Part shown: positions 6,180-11,781 of the stretch, in pieces
How the letters are laid out: each line of letters begins with the position of its first letter
Numbering within the stretch: position 1 is the stretch's first letter
Assembly (NCBI GenBank): GCA_965365345.1
Contig: CBDUBH010000103.1
Span: 1-11,781 of the forward strand
DNA length: 11,781 bases
Direction of reading: 5' to 3'
Origin: CBDUBH01 sp965365345
Lineage (GTDB): Bacteria; Bacteroidota; Ignavibacteria; Ignavibacteriales; SURF-24
Position numbers and translations under genes: made by a program
The notes under the pieces: model-generated
What the model was told of the DNA's origin: nothing
Seen by the model: only the letters and a program-made list of their open reading frames with translations
The model's database searches: none

Positions 6180-7520
6180 TTATTTTTCATTTTTCAGAAA
6201 ATTTATTGCTGCTTCTAAAACCGTATCTTTATTTTTTCTGATATCTTCAATTTTGGGACTCACAAAAATATCCGGTTGAACTCCAATTCCAATAAATTCT
6301 TTTCCATCAGGATATAGATCGCGTTTGGTGCAAATTATTGCAGCGCCGCCGCCGGGAAGTTTTGCAAAAAGCGGTTGACCTGTACTTCCGCCTGTCGGTT
6401 CGCCAATCAGTTTTCCACGTCCGGCAAAATCAAACGCTACTGAAAAATCTTCCGCAGCAGAAAAAGTCATTCCGCTGATTAAAACAACTACGGGTTTATC
6501 AAATAATTTATCTTTATAAGGTTTCCAATCGTATTGTTCATAAGTCCAATCGGCTTTTGCGCCCCAAGCTCTTTTTGATGGATTATAATTTCGCATTGCC
6601 ATAAGTGAAGTTTCGAAAGGTTTACCGGTTAACGTGCCCAAAATTTCAAAACCGTTTCCGCCGTTTCCGCCGCCATTTTCACGGATATCAATTATCAATG
6701 AATTGCATTTTTGAATTTCGGAAAAAACCGAATCATACTTTTGTACCACCTCATTAAAATTGAATGAACTTATTCTTAAATACCCGATATTATTTTTCAA
6801 AATCTTAAAATCAAAATAATCTGTGTTGTGCATCCATTCAGAATATTTTCTTTCGGCTTCAATTGAATAATTTTTATTTTTTGAATTTTTCAATTCAACT
6901 TTAACTTTTGAATTTTGTTTTCCGGAAAATAAAAAATAAGTGTAAGCTCTAACGATTGAATCTTGCGGAGTTGATGAACAAACATAAGGCATCACATTTT
7001 GATCAACATATTCTTTAACGGGAATTCCGTCAATTGAAATTACTTCATCGCCAATTTTAATTTGCTTGGAAAGTGCTTCATCATTAACTGAAACAACAAC
7101 CGGTTTGTTTTCGATCAATTTAACTCTTACCGAAATTCGCGAATACATTTCAGGCATTAAATTTTGCGGCGGAAAAATAAATGTGTGGCCATCCCTTAAA
7201 TTTGAAACAAAATTTGTAAGAATTTTATAATACTCTAAAGTTGATTTTGTATGTAAAACTTTTTCATGAAATGCAAAATATAAACTATCAAAATTTAGCT
7301 GCGGAACCAGATCAAAATTTGCAAAGTTATATTTTGCTTCGCTCCAAAGCATGGAAAGTCCGGTCAGTTTTTCCTTGTCGGTTAAATTTTCTTTGTAAGC
7401 TGAAATTAAAGTGGTATCGTTTAAGATTTTGTGATAATCATAATAAAATTTTTGTGAATCTTGCTGCGCAAAAAGAAAAGTTTGGGAAACAAAAAAAAGA
7501 ATTGTAAAGAATCTGAACAT
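6180..7520 (-). CDS. Exported S41-family peptidase with PDZ-like domain
   Basis: This 446-residue serine peptidase is of the S41 (C-terminal-processing / tricorn-like) group. I start it at ATG 7520, which gives a normal signal peptide (1-18, LFA|QQDS) and has GGAG 8 nt upstream; a longer frame from 7574 adds 18 residues ahead of the signal peptide and lacks such support. Domains: helical N-terminal segment with LWSEAKYNF (58-66) and LRDGHTFI (108-115); PDZ-like region about 130-172 containing KIGDEVISIDGIPV; S41 core from about 245, with IIDIRENGGGNGG (276-288) and the nucleophile S354 in GMTFSAAEDF. A G-rich stretch PTGGSTGQP follows, as in tricorn-type enzymes. The product is periplasmic or outer-membrane-facing; the substrate is unknown. 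It is monocistronic and lies upstream of, but is not obviously co-transcribed with, DUF2807, which has its own promoter. Confidence 0.92.
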   Translation of the reverse strand: MFRFFTILFFVSQTFLFAQQDSQKFYYDYHKILNDTTLISAYKENLTDKEKLTGLSMLWSEAKYNFANFDLVPQLNFDSLYFAFHEKVLHTKSTLEYYKILTNFVSNLRDGHTFIFPPQNLMPEMYSRISVRVKLIENKPVVVSVNDEALSKQIKIGDEVISIDGIPVKEYVDQNVMPYVCSSTPQDSIVRAYTYFLFSGKQNSKVKVELKNSKNKNYSIEAERKYSEWMHNTDYFDFKILKNNIGYLRISSFNFNEVVQKYDSVFSEIQKCNSLIIDIRENGGGNGGNGFEILGTLTGKPFETSLMAMRNYNPSKRAWGAKADWTYEQYDWKPYKDKLFDKPVVVLISGMTFSAAEDFSVAFDFAGRGKLIGEPTGGSTGQPLFAKLPGGGAAIICTKRDLYPDGKEFIGIGVQPDIFVSPKIEDIRKNKDTVLEAAINFLKNEK

Positions 7521-7714
7521 CAAATATTCTCCGTAAATTTTTAATAGGATATAATATACTAATATCAAATTCAAAATAAAAAATGTAAGAATGGAAAACT
7601 GAGAATTTATCAGGAGGAAGTTCTTATTTCATAATTTGAATGTAAATAAAATAATGTTTTGAAGTTTTAATTAAATCAATATTTTATAGAAAACAGAATT
7701 TAAGGAAAATCAAA
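7521..7714. other. Divergent intergenic spacer, no assigned promoter
   Basis: This 194-bp AT-rich spacer separates the divergent peptidase and DinB-like genes. GGAG at 7529-7532 (minus strand) serves the peptidase and AAGGAAAA near 7702 serves the DinB-like gene. An AGGAGGAA at 7612-7619 has no reading frame after it. No copy of the CGTACAAC / GTCTAA promoter is present. Confidence 0.5.
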
Positions 7715-8203
7715 ATGACAAATGAAGAAAGAACTGAAAAAATTGAATCCTACGGAAAAGCTTATGATGAAGTTTCTGAAGCGCTAAAAAATTTTCCGGA
7801 AGAAATGTGGAAATTCAAACCGGCTGAAAATAAGTGGAGCATTCACGAAGTTATAATTCATCTTGCCGATAGCGAAGCAAACAGTTACATAAGATGTAGA
7901 AGATTTATTGCCGAATCGGGAAAAAATGTTATGGCTTACGATGAAAATGTTTGGGCACAAAAATTAAAATATCATGAGCAAAATACCGAAGATGCTTTGC
8001 GGTTATTCAAATTCTTGCGGAAAATGTCATACGATCTTATTAAAAATTTACCTGAAAAAACCTGGAATAATTTAATTGATCATCCCGAAAACGGATTGAT
8101 GACTTTTGAGCAATGGCTTGAAATTTACGAAAACCACACTCATGTTCACATCGCGCAAATGCAAAGAAATTACGATCAATATAAAAATGAAAAGATGAAA
8201 TAA
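7715..8203 (+). CDS. DinB-fold putative metal-dependent hydrolase/transferase
   Basis: This 162-residue four-helix-bundle protein of the DinB superfamily (DinB_2 / YfiT-like) has the characteristic metal-binding His triad: H49 in WSIHEVIIHLADSE, and H141 and H145 in the late helix ENHTHVHIAQM. The segment W-S-(I)-x-E-V-x-x-H-L-A-D-S-E (41-54) followed by Y-x-R and YDENVWA (75-81) is close to YfiT-type proteins, some of which are thiol (bacillithiol) S-transferases. The reaction here is not determined. It is soluble, with no signal peptide. AAGGAAAA about 6 nt before the ATG is its ribosome binding site. It appears monocistronic; the downstream spacer is full of repeats. Confidence 0.85.
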   Translation: MTNEERTEKIESYGKAYDEVSEALKNFPEEMWKFKPAENKWSIHEVIIHLADSEANSYIRCRRFIAESGKNVMAYDENVWAQKLKYHEQNTEDALRLFKFLRKMSYDLIKNLPEKTWNNLIDHPENGLMTFEQWLEIYENHTHVHIAQMQRNYDQYKNEKMK

Positions 8204-8240
8204 TTCAAAGATTCAAAGATTAAAAAGATTGGGAAGATTA
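8204..8240 (+). repeat. Low-complexity AAAGATT-type repeats
   Basis: Directly after the DinB-like stop the sequence consists of near-repeats of ATTCAAAG / ATTAAAAAG / ATTGGGAAG, an imperfect 7-10-bp periodicity. Complementary-sense CAATCTTT / CAAATCTTT words recur at 9216-9260 on the far side of the HAD gene. Confidence 0.6.
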
Positions 8241-8244
8241 ATTT

Positions 8245-8285
8245 GTCATTGCGAGTCCCGATTTAATCGGGATGTGGCAATCTCT
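8245..8285. repeat. Intergenic palindromic repeat (GTCATTGCGAG...GGCAATCTC type)
   Basis: An inner hairpin TCCCGA / TCGGGA (8256-8261 and 8267-8272, loop TTTAA) is flanked by an outer pair ATTGC (8248-8252) / GCAAT (8277-8281). The GTCATTGCGAG ... GTGGCAATCTC frame is a form I recognise as a recurrent intergenic repeat in many environmental bacterial genomes. Copy number in this genome cannot be judged from one window. Confidence 0.6.
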
Positions 8286-8297
8286 AAAGTTAAAATT

Positions 8298-8315
8298 CCC
8301 CCTTAAAAAAGGGGG
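8298..8315. repeat. CCCCCTT / AAGGGGG hairpin
   Basis: A 7-bp perfect stem (8298-8304 with 8309-8315) has an AAAA loop. It lacks a clean T-run on either side, so I do not call it a terminator. It sits in the same repeat mosaic as its neighbours. Confidence 0.5.
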
Positions 8316-8363
8316 ATAAAATAGGTTGTGCGATTTAAAATTTTCAAAAATATTTTGCCGGAT

Positions 8364-8380
8364 TCCGGACTTTGTCTGGA
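8364..8380. repeat. TCCGGAC / GTCTGGA hairpin, fragment of an intergenic repeat
   Basis: A 7-bp stem with one G-T pair and a TTT loop, followed by TGAC. It looks like part of a second kind of intergenic repeat (GGATTCCGGACTTTGTCTGGATGAC) abutting the first two. Between 8381 and 8438 only AT-rich sequence is seen. Confidence 0.45.
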
Positions 8381-8438
8381 TGACTAAATAACTTTATAAT
8401 ATTACTCTTTAATTCCCAAAAATATTTTCCTATTTTTC

Positions 8439-8480
8439 AAATTCTAAATTCTAAATTCTAAATTCTAAATTCTAAATTCT
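8439..8480 (+). repeat. Tandem repeat (AAATTCT) x6 abutting the HAD gene start
   Basis: Six perfect copies of the heptamer AAATTCT occupy 42 bp and end one base before the ATG at 8482. They fill the place of a ribosome binding site; no Shine-Dalgarno is left. A 7-bp unit cannot preserve a reading frame, so copy changes would affect only spacing upstream of the gene. Confidence 0.95.
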
Positions 8481-8481
8481 T

Positions 8482-9108
8482 ATGACGACACACATAATTT
8501 TTGATCTTTCCGAAGTTATAATTTTCGGAATTATCGGAATCGAAAATATTCTATGCGATCTAGTTTCAACTCCAAAAGAAGAAATTATTGATTGCTTTGG
8601 CGGAGAAAAATTCCGCGATTTTATGCATGGCGAAATTTCCGAAGATGATTATTTAAAAGATGTTTTGAAAAGACAGAATTGGAATATTGATTTTAATGAA
8701 CTGAAAATACTTATCAGAAAAAATTTTGAAATTAGGATTGAGGGAACAATCGAAATTGTGCGCGGACTTTCAAAAAATTATAAATTGATTTTACTTTCAG
8801 ATCATTCAAAAGAATGGGTTGATCATATAAAATCGGTTCACAAATTTTTCGATCTTTTTGATAAAATTTTCTTTTCTTATGAACTTGGAATGACGAAAAA
8901 GAATCCCGAACTTTTCAAAAGAATTCTAAATGAAATTCAAGTTCCCGCAGAAAACTGTCTTTTTATTGATGACAGCAAAAGGAATGTAAATCACGCAAAG
9001 ATGAGCGGAATTGCCGGAATTCATTTTACAACAGCAGAAAATTTGAAAGAAGAATTGCGGAAAAAGAATATTAGAATTTATACCGAAGGCATCCTACGGA
9101 GAATGTGA
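8482..9108 (+). CDS. HAD-superfamily (subclass IA-like) phosphatase
   Basis: This 208-residue cytoplasmic hydrolase has the four HAD motifs. Motif I is IIFDLSEVI (nucleophile D8; the usual second Asp of D-x-D is S10). Motif II is LILLSDHS (S106). Motif III is the Lys in GMTKKNPELF (K139/K140). Motif IV is CLFIDDSKRN (D163, D164). A helical cap lies between about 15 and 85. The sequence style resembles HAD-IA phosphatases of the YihX type, whose motif I (FDLGNV) also lacks the second Asp, so activity is still plausible. Substrate unknown. The ATG lies right after the heptamer repeat with no ribosome binding site, and the gene is isolated between repeat-rich spacers. The last residues (TEGILRRM) may lie outside the fold. 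Confidence 0.87.
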   Translation: MTTHIIFDLSEVIIFGIIGIENILCDLVSTPKEEIIDCFGGEKFRDFMHGEISEDDYLKDVLKRQNWNIDFNELKILIRKNFEIRIEGTIEIVRGLSKNYKLILLSDHSKEWVDHIKSVHKFFDLFDKIFFSYELGMTKKNPELFKRILNEIQVPAENCLFIDDSKRNVNHAKMSGIAGIHFTTAENLKEELRKKNIRIYTEGILRRM

Positions 9109-9322
9109 GAATTTGAAAATACTAAAAATGAATTTTTGTTGAGACAATTTTTAAAAATAATTTACTTATTCTCCCGATTAAGTCATGAACGGAAATACGG
9201 CTTTTTATAATTATTCAATCTTTCAAATCTGTTTGATCTTTTTATTATTCAAATCTTTAAATTTCCATTACCCGATTTTAATTTTTTCCAATTTTTCCAA
9301 TCAAAATTTTTTTTTACTTTCC
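9109..9322. other. AT-rich repeat-like spacer before the sigma operon
   Basis: No gene or hairpin terminator is evident in this stretch. It holds low-complexity words (CAATCTTTCAAATC, ATTCAAATCTTTAAA at 9216-9262) that mirror the AAAGATT words after 8204, and two copies of TTTTTCCAA (9283-9300). The ECF promoter begins at 9323. Confidence 0.5.
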
Positions 9323-9358
9323 CGTACAACCTTTTTTAATTGTTAAAGTCTAAATTAA
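9323..9358 (+). promoter_or_regulatory. Autoregulatory ECF sigma promoter
   Basis: CGTACAAC (9323-9330), a 17-nt spacer and GTCTAAATTAA (9348-9358) match the promoter of the DUF2807 gene (6067-6102, minus) in 8 of 8 and 11 of 11 positions of the two blocks, while the spacers agree at only 9 of 17. The AAC / TCTAA elements and spacing fit an RpoE-type ECF promoter. It sits 25 bp before the sigma gene ATG and would drive sigma, anti-sigma and DUF4097 together. Confidence 0.82.
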
Positions 9359-9383
9359 TGTATCCGGATAAAATAAAAGCAAA

Positions 9384-9956
9384 ATGAGTTTCGAAGAAAA
9401 ACTTTTGATAAAAAAAGCGCAAAGCGGTGATGTTTCGGCATTTGAAAGACTTATTTATAAGTATGATAAGCAAGTCCTTGCGATCGCATATTCATACCGG
9501 AACAGCAAGGAAGATGCAAAAGATATTTATCAGGAAGTTTTTATGCGCGTGTTCAAGTCGTTAAATTCTTTTGAGGGAAAAAGTGAATTTTCAACTTGGC
9601 TTTACAGAATTACGGCAAATGTTTGCATAACATTTAAAAATCAAAAGAAAATATATCAGTATCAATCTTTTGATCAGGAAATAGGAGGCGAAGAAGATTT
9701 GACTCTTGAAGATATTCTTGCAAATGATGATGAAACCGATTCGCAGACTTTGGGTAACGAACTTTCAAAACAAATTTGCGAAGCCTTAAACGAACTTCCG
9801 GAAAAACAGAAAATGGTTTTTGTGCTTAAAAATTATAACGACAAAAAAATTAAAGAAATAGCAGGAATTATGAATTGCAACGAAGGAACGGTTAAAAAAT
9901 ATTTGTTTACCGCAGTTAGAAAATTAAGAGAAAAATTACAAGAATTCAGCAAGTAA
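9384..9956 (+). CDS. ECF-type RNA polymerase sigma factor
   Basis: This 190-residue sigma-70 family factor has only regions 2 and 4. Region 2 spans about 10-88, with the core-binding helix DAKDIYQEVFMRVFKSL (43-59) and the -10-recognition part SEFSTWLYRITANVC (67-81). An acidic linker (about 98-118) follows, then region 4 (about 125-185) with the LPEKQKMVFVLK helix and the helix-turn-helix IKEIAGIMNCNEGTVKKYL. Length and layout are normal for an ECF factor. It is the first gene of an operon with the anti-sigma 17 bp downstream. The promoter upstream has ECF form and is shared with the DUF2807 gene, so autoregulation is likely. The GGTTAAAAAAT-type context is not unusual; start ATG 9384 gives the expected N-terminus, although its ribosome binding site is weak. 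Confidence 0.95.
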   Translation: MSFEEKLLIKKAQSGDVSAFERLIYKYDKQVLAIAYSYRNSKEDAKDIYQEVFMRVFKSLNSFEGKSEFSTWLYRITANVCITFKNQKKIYQYQSFDQEIGGEEDLTLEDILANDDETDSQTLGNELSKQICEALNELPEKQKMVFVLKNYNDKKIKEIAGIMNCNEGTVKKYLFTAVRKLREKLQEFSK

Positions 9957-9973
9957 AAGTTTTGAGAATTGTT

Positions 9974-10960
9974 ATGAATCACAATGAAATAAAAGAAAAA
10001 TTAATACTTTTCGTTTATGAGGAAATTCCGGAAAACGAAAAAAATATTTTGGAAGATCATCTTCAAAATTGCGCAGAGTGCCGCGAAGAGTTTGAAAATC
10101 TTTTAAAGTTTTATTCAAAAAGTAAAAATGAATTTCCGGTAAACGATGAATTTTTAAGTGACGCAAGAAGAGAATTAAGAAAATCACTTTACGAAGAAAA
10201 TGAAAGAAAAAGTTTTTCACGGAATATTTTTGATGAACTGAAATTATTCTTTTCAAAAAATTACGCTTACGCTTTTGCTTCAATTTCATTTTTAGTAATA
10301 GGATTTTTAGCGGGATATTTAATTTTTTCGCAAAATGAAAATGCAGATCAAAATTTTATGAAGTATGGAAATTCATCAAAATTAATTTCACAAAATGATG
10401 AAGCAATTTTAAGCGATACGAAAATTTCGGATTTCAGATTTATTGATTCCGATGCAAGCGATGGCGAAATTGAATTTTCATTTTATGCAGTAAAACCAAT
10501 GCAGATAAAAGGAAATATTAATGATGAATCAATTCAGAAGTTGCTCGCGTATTCATTGATGAATCAGGATAATGACGGAATAAAATTGCGAACGATAGGC
10601 GCAATTTCATCACAGCCGAAATCTCAAATTGAAAAAGATGATAGAATAAAAGATGCTCTGATCTCAACTTTGAAAAATGATCAAAACGCCGGTGTGCGCA
10701 GGGAAGCGTTACTGGCATTAGAAAAATTTGATTATGATGAAAAAGTTAAAGATGTAATTTTGTCTGTTCTTTCAAATGATGAAAATCCAGGATTGCGAAT
10801 CGCGGCGATAAAAATTTTGAACAGCAGGACTGAACATAAAAACAATCTTGATGATGAAATAATAAAAGTTTTAGAAAATAAAAGCGAAAACGACAATAAT
10901 AATTTTGTTCGGGTAAGCGCAAAATCGTTACTCGAGGAGGCAAAGCAAAATGAACTTTAA
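9974..10960 (+). CDS. Membrane anti-sigma factor with zinc-finger and HEAT-repeat domain
   Basis: This protein has 328 residues from ATG 9974; an in-frame TTG at 9962 would add four and is less likely. The N-terminus is a zinc-binding anti-sigma domain (zf-HC2/ZAS): H3, then H29-x3-C33-x2-C36 in DHLQNCAEC. A charged linker leads to one membrane helix at about 97-119 (YAYAFASISFLVIGFLAGY). The outer part contains a variable segment (120-185) and then HEAT/armadillo-like helical repeats (about 188-325), seen in the recurring pattern 'LISTLKNDQNAGVRREALLAL', 'ILSVLSNDENPGLRIAAIKIL' and 'NNFVRVSAKSLL'. It should hold the sigma factor inactive at the membrane and release it on an envelope signal sensed outside. 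It overlaps the next gene by 11 bp. Confidence 0.9.
   Translation: MNHNEIKEKLILFVYEEIPENEKNILEDHLQNCAECREEFENLLKFYSKSKNEFPVNDEFLSDARRELRKSLYEENERKSFSRNIFDELKLFFSKNYAYAFASISFLVIGFLAGYLIFSQNENADQNFMKYGNSSKLISQNDEAILSDTKISDFRFIDSDASDGEIEFSFYAVKPMQIKGNINDESIQKLLAYSLMNQDNDGIKLRTIGAISSQPKSQIEKDDRIKDALISTLKNDQNAGVRREALLALEKFDYDEKVKDVILSVLSNDENPGLRIAAIKILNSRTEHKNNLDDEIIKVLENKSENDNNNFVRVSAKSLLEEAKQNEL
10934..10940 (+). promoter_or_regulatory. Strong ribosome binding site for DUF4097 gene inside the anti-sigma gene
   Basis: GAGGAGG lies 9 nt before ATG 10950, inside the last codons of the anti-sigma gene. With the 11-bp overlap (10950-10960) it indicates efficient, translationally coupled expression of the solenoid gene and fixes its start. 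Confidence 0.85.
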
Positions 10961-11781
10961 AAATTTAATCTTGATCTTTTTAATAATATTCGCTTCAATT
11001 TCCGTTGCGGGAAATCAGATTGAAGATATTAAAAAATCATTCAAAGTAAGCGGCGGCGGAACTTTGAACGTAACAATTAATAATGGGGATATTTTAGTGA
11101 AAGAATGGAGCAAAAATGAAGTTAGCGTAATCATTGAAGGTGTTTACAGAAATGATGTGAACGATGTTGGTATTACGCAGCAATCAAATAATGTAAATGT
11201 AAAAATGAACCGTGGCTGGGGAAATAATCTTGATGTTGAAATTTTTGTTCCGCGAAGATACAATTTGAATTTAAGAACGATCAGCGGCGATATTATTTTT
11301 GAAGGAAATTTAACGGGAAATGTTGAAGTAAACACAAACGGCGGCGATATTATTCTTGGAAATATTGATGGAATTATTGATGTAAGAACTTCCGGCGGTG
11401 ATATCTCTGCGGGAAATATTTCCAAAGATGCAAAAGTAAATACAATGGGTGGCGAAATTACTTTGGGAAATATCGGCGGTGAAGCATCAATTCAAACTAT
11501 GGGCGGCGATATTTCCATTAAAGATGTTAAAGGAAAATTGAATGTTAAAACTTTCGGCGGCGAAATTTCACTCGGAAAAATTTTTGATATTGCTAATGTT
11601 TCAACTCATGGCGGTGATGTTATAATTGCAGAGTTTAACGGAAATATTGATGTATCAAGTCAAGGCGGTGATCTGATAATCAATAAAGGAAACGGAAGTG
11701 TAAAAGCTTCAACTGCTGCGGGCGATATAAGATTCAGTGGAATTACAGGTGAAGTAAACGCAAAAACTTTCAGCGGAGAAG
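10950..11781 (+). CDS. Exported DUF4097 beta-solenoid protein (3' end outside window)
   Basis: The first 277 residues are visible and the frame is open at the window end. A signal peptide (1-20, SISVA|GN) is followed by a beta-rich head (about 30-110, starting KSFKVSGGGTLNVTINNGDI). Then come at least nine coils of a right-handed solenoid. After a first coil of 19 residues (112-130), eight are exactly 18 residues long (131-274), each starting (G/A)-G-(D/E)-(I/V/L), for example GGEISLGKIFDIANVSTH. This is the DUF4097 family, which occurs with envelope-stress systems; no enzymatic function is known to me. It is the third gene of the sigma operon and overlaps the anti-sigma gene. Its fold is like that of the DUF2807 protein at 5350-6048, which shares the operon's promoter sequence. 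Confidence 0.9.
   Translation, partial: MNFKNLILIFLIIFASISVAGNQIEDIKKSFKVSGGGTLNVTINNGDILVKEWSKNEVSVIIEGVYRNDVNDVGITQQSNNVNVKMNRGWGNNLDVEIFVPRRYNLNLRTISGDIIFEGNLTGNVEVNTNGGDIILGNIDGIIDVRTSGGDISAGNISKDAKVNTMGGEITLGNIGGEASIQTMGGDISIKDVKGKLNVKTFGGEISLGKIFDIANVSTHGGDVIIAEFNGNIDVSSQGGDLIINKGNGSVKASTAAGDIRFSGITGEVNAKTFSGE

Noticed and set aside
7521..7574. Longer N-terminus for the S41 peptidase (start at 7574)
   Set aside because: It would put 18 residues before a normal signal peptide; ATG 7520 has GGAG at 8 nt and is the better start.
7612..7619. AGGAGGAA Shine-Dalgarno-like sequence in the 7521-7714 spacer
   Set aside because: The only ATG at a suitable distance is followed at once by a stop; no small reading frame is supported.
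8298..8315. CCCCCTT/AAGGGGG hairpin as terminator of the DinB-like gene
   Set aside because: No uridine tract follows on the plus strand and it is about 95 bp after the stop within a repeat mosaic; better called a repeat.
8245..8385. Possible CRISPR array or small RNA in the repeat mosaic
   Set aside because: The three hairpins differ in sequence and there are no equal repeats with regular spacers; no evidence of a promoter-terminator unit for an RNA gene.
11144..11425. 93-codon minus-strand open frame under the DUF4097 gene
   Set aside because: It is a product of the regular repeat composition on the other strand; the plus-strand frame has a signal peptide, ribosome binding site and conserved fold.

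Overview
The window is AT-rich bacterial chromosome carrying compact single genes and two- or three-gene operons on both strands. Protein content (PCu(A)C and SCO copper proteins, a DUF4295-like small protein, head-GIN/DUF2807 and DUF4097 solenoid proteins, an S41 peptidase, an ECF sigma factor with a zinc-finger anti-sigma) points to the Bacteroidota/Ignavibacteriota neighbourhood. Several starts carry clear Shine-Dalgarno sequences (for example GAGGAGG, AGGGAG, GGAG), which is unusual for Bacteroidia proper. I therefore favour an Ignavibacteria-like organism; this is inference, not proof. No tRNA, rRNA, CRISPR array, IS element or phage gene was seen.

Layout. 1-225: 3' end of an alpha/beta hydrolase, closed by a perfect 28-bp palindromic terminator. 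307-1320 (minus): a two-gene copper-delivery operon, SCO lipoprotein then PCu(A)C chaperone. 1431-3688 (minus): an oversized aldo/keto reductase followed 2 bp later by a polyphosphate kinase 2. 3852-4016 (plus): a 54-residue DUF4295-like basic protein followed by two tandem terminators. 4231-5166 (plus): a Tat-exported, NAPE-PLD-like metallo-hydrolase, separated by a bidirectional terminator from the convergent DUF2807 gene (5350-6048, minus). 6180-7520 (minus): an exported S41 peptidase. 7715-8203 (plus): a DinB-fold protein. 8204-8481: a repeat-rich spacer ending in six copies of a 7-bp repeat that abut the start of a HAD phosphatase (8482-9108, plus). 9384-11781 (plus): ECF sigma factor, membrane anti-sigma with a HEAT-repeat C-terminus, and a DUF4097 beta-solenoid protein cut by the window end.

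The most interesting result is regulatory. The sigma operon and the DUF2807 gene, 3.3 kb away on the other strand, have the same bipartite upstream sequence: CGTACAAC, exactly 17 nt, GTCTAAATTAA. It has the AAC / TCTAA form and spacing of an RpoE-type ECF promoter. This suggests one envelope-stress regulon: the sigma factor activates its own operon (sigma, anti-sigma, DUF4097) and the DUF2807 gene, so that two different exported beta-solenoid proteins are made together. The HEAT-repeat domain of the anti-sigma would be the extracytoplasmic sensor. The promoter pair is read directly from the sequence; the regulon and its stimulus are inference.
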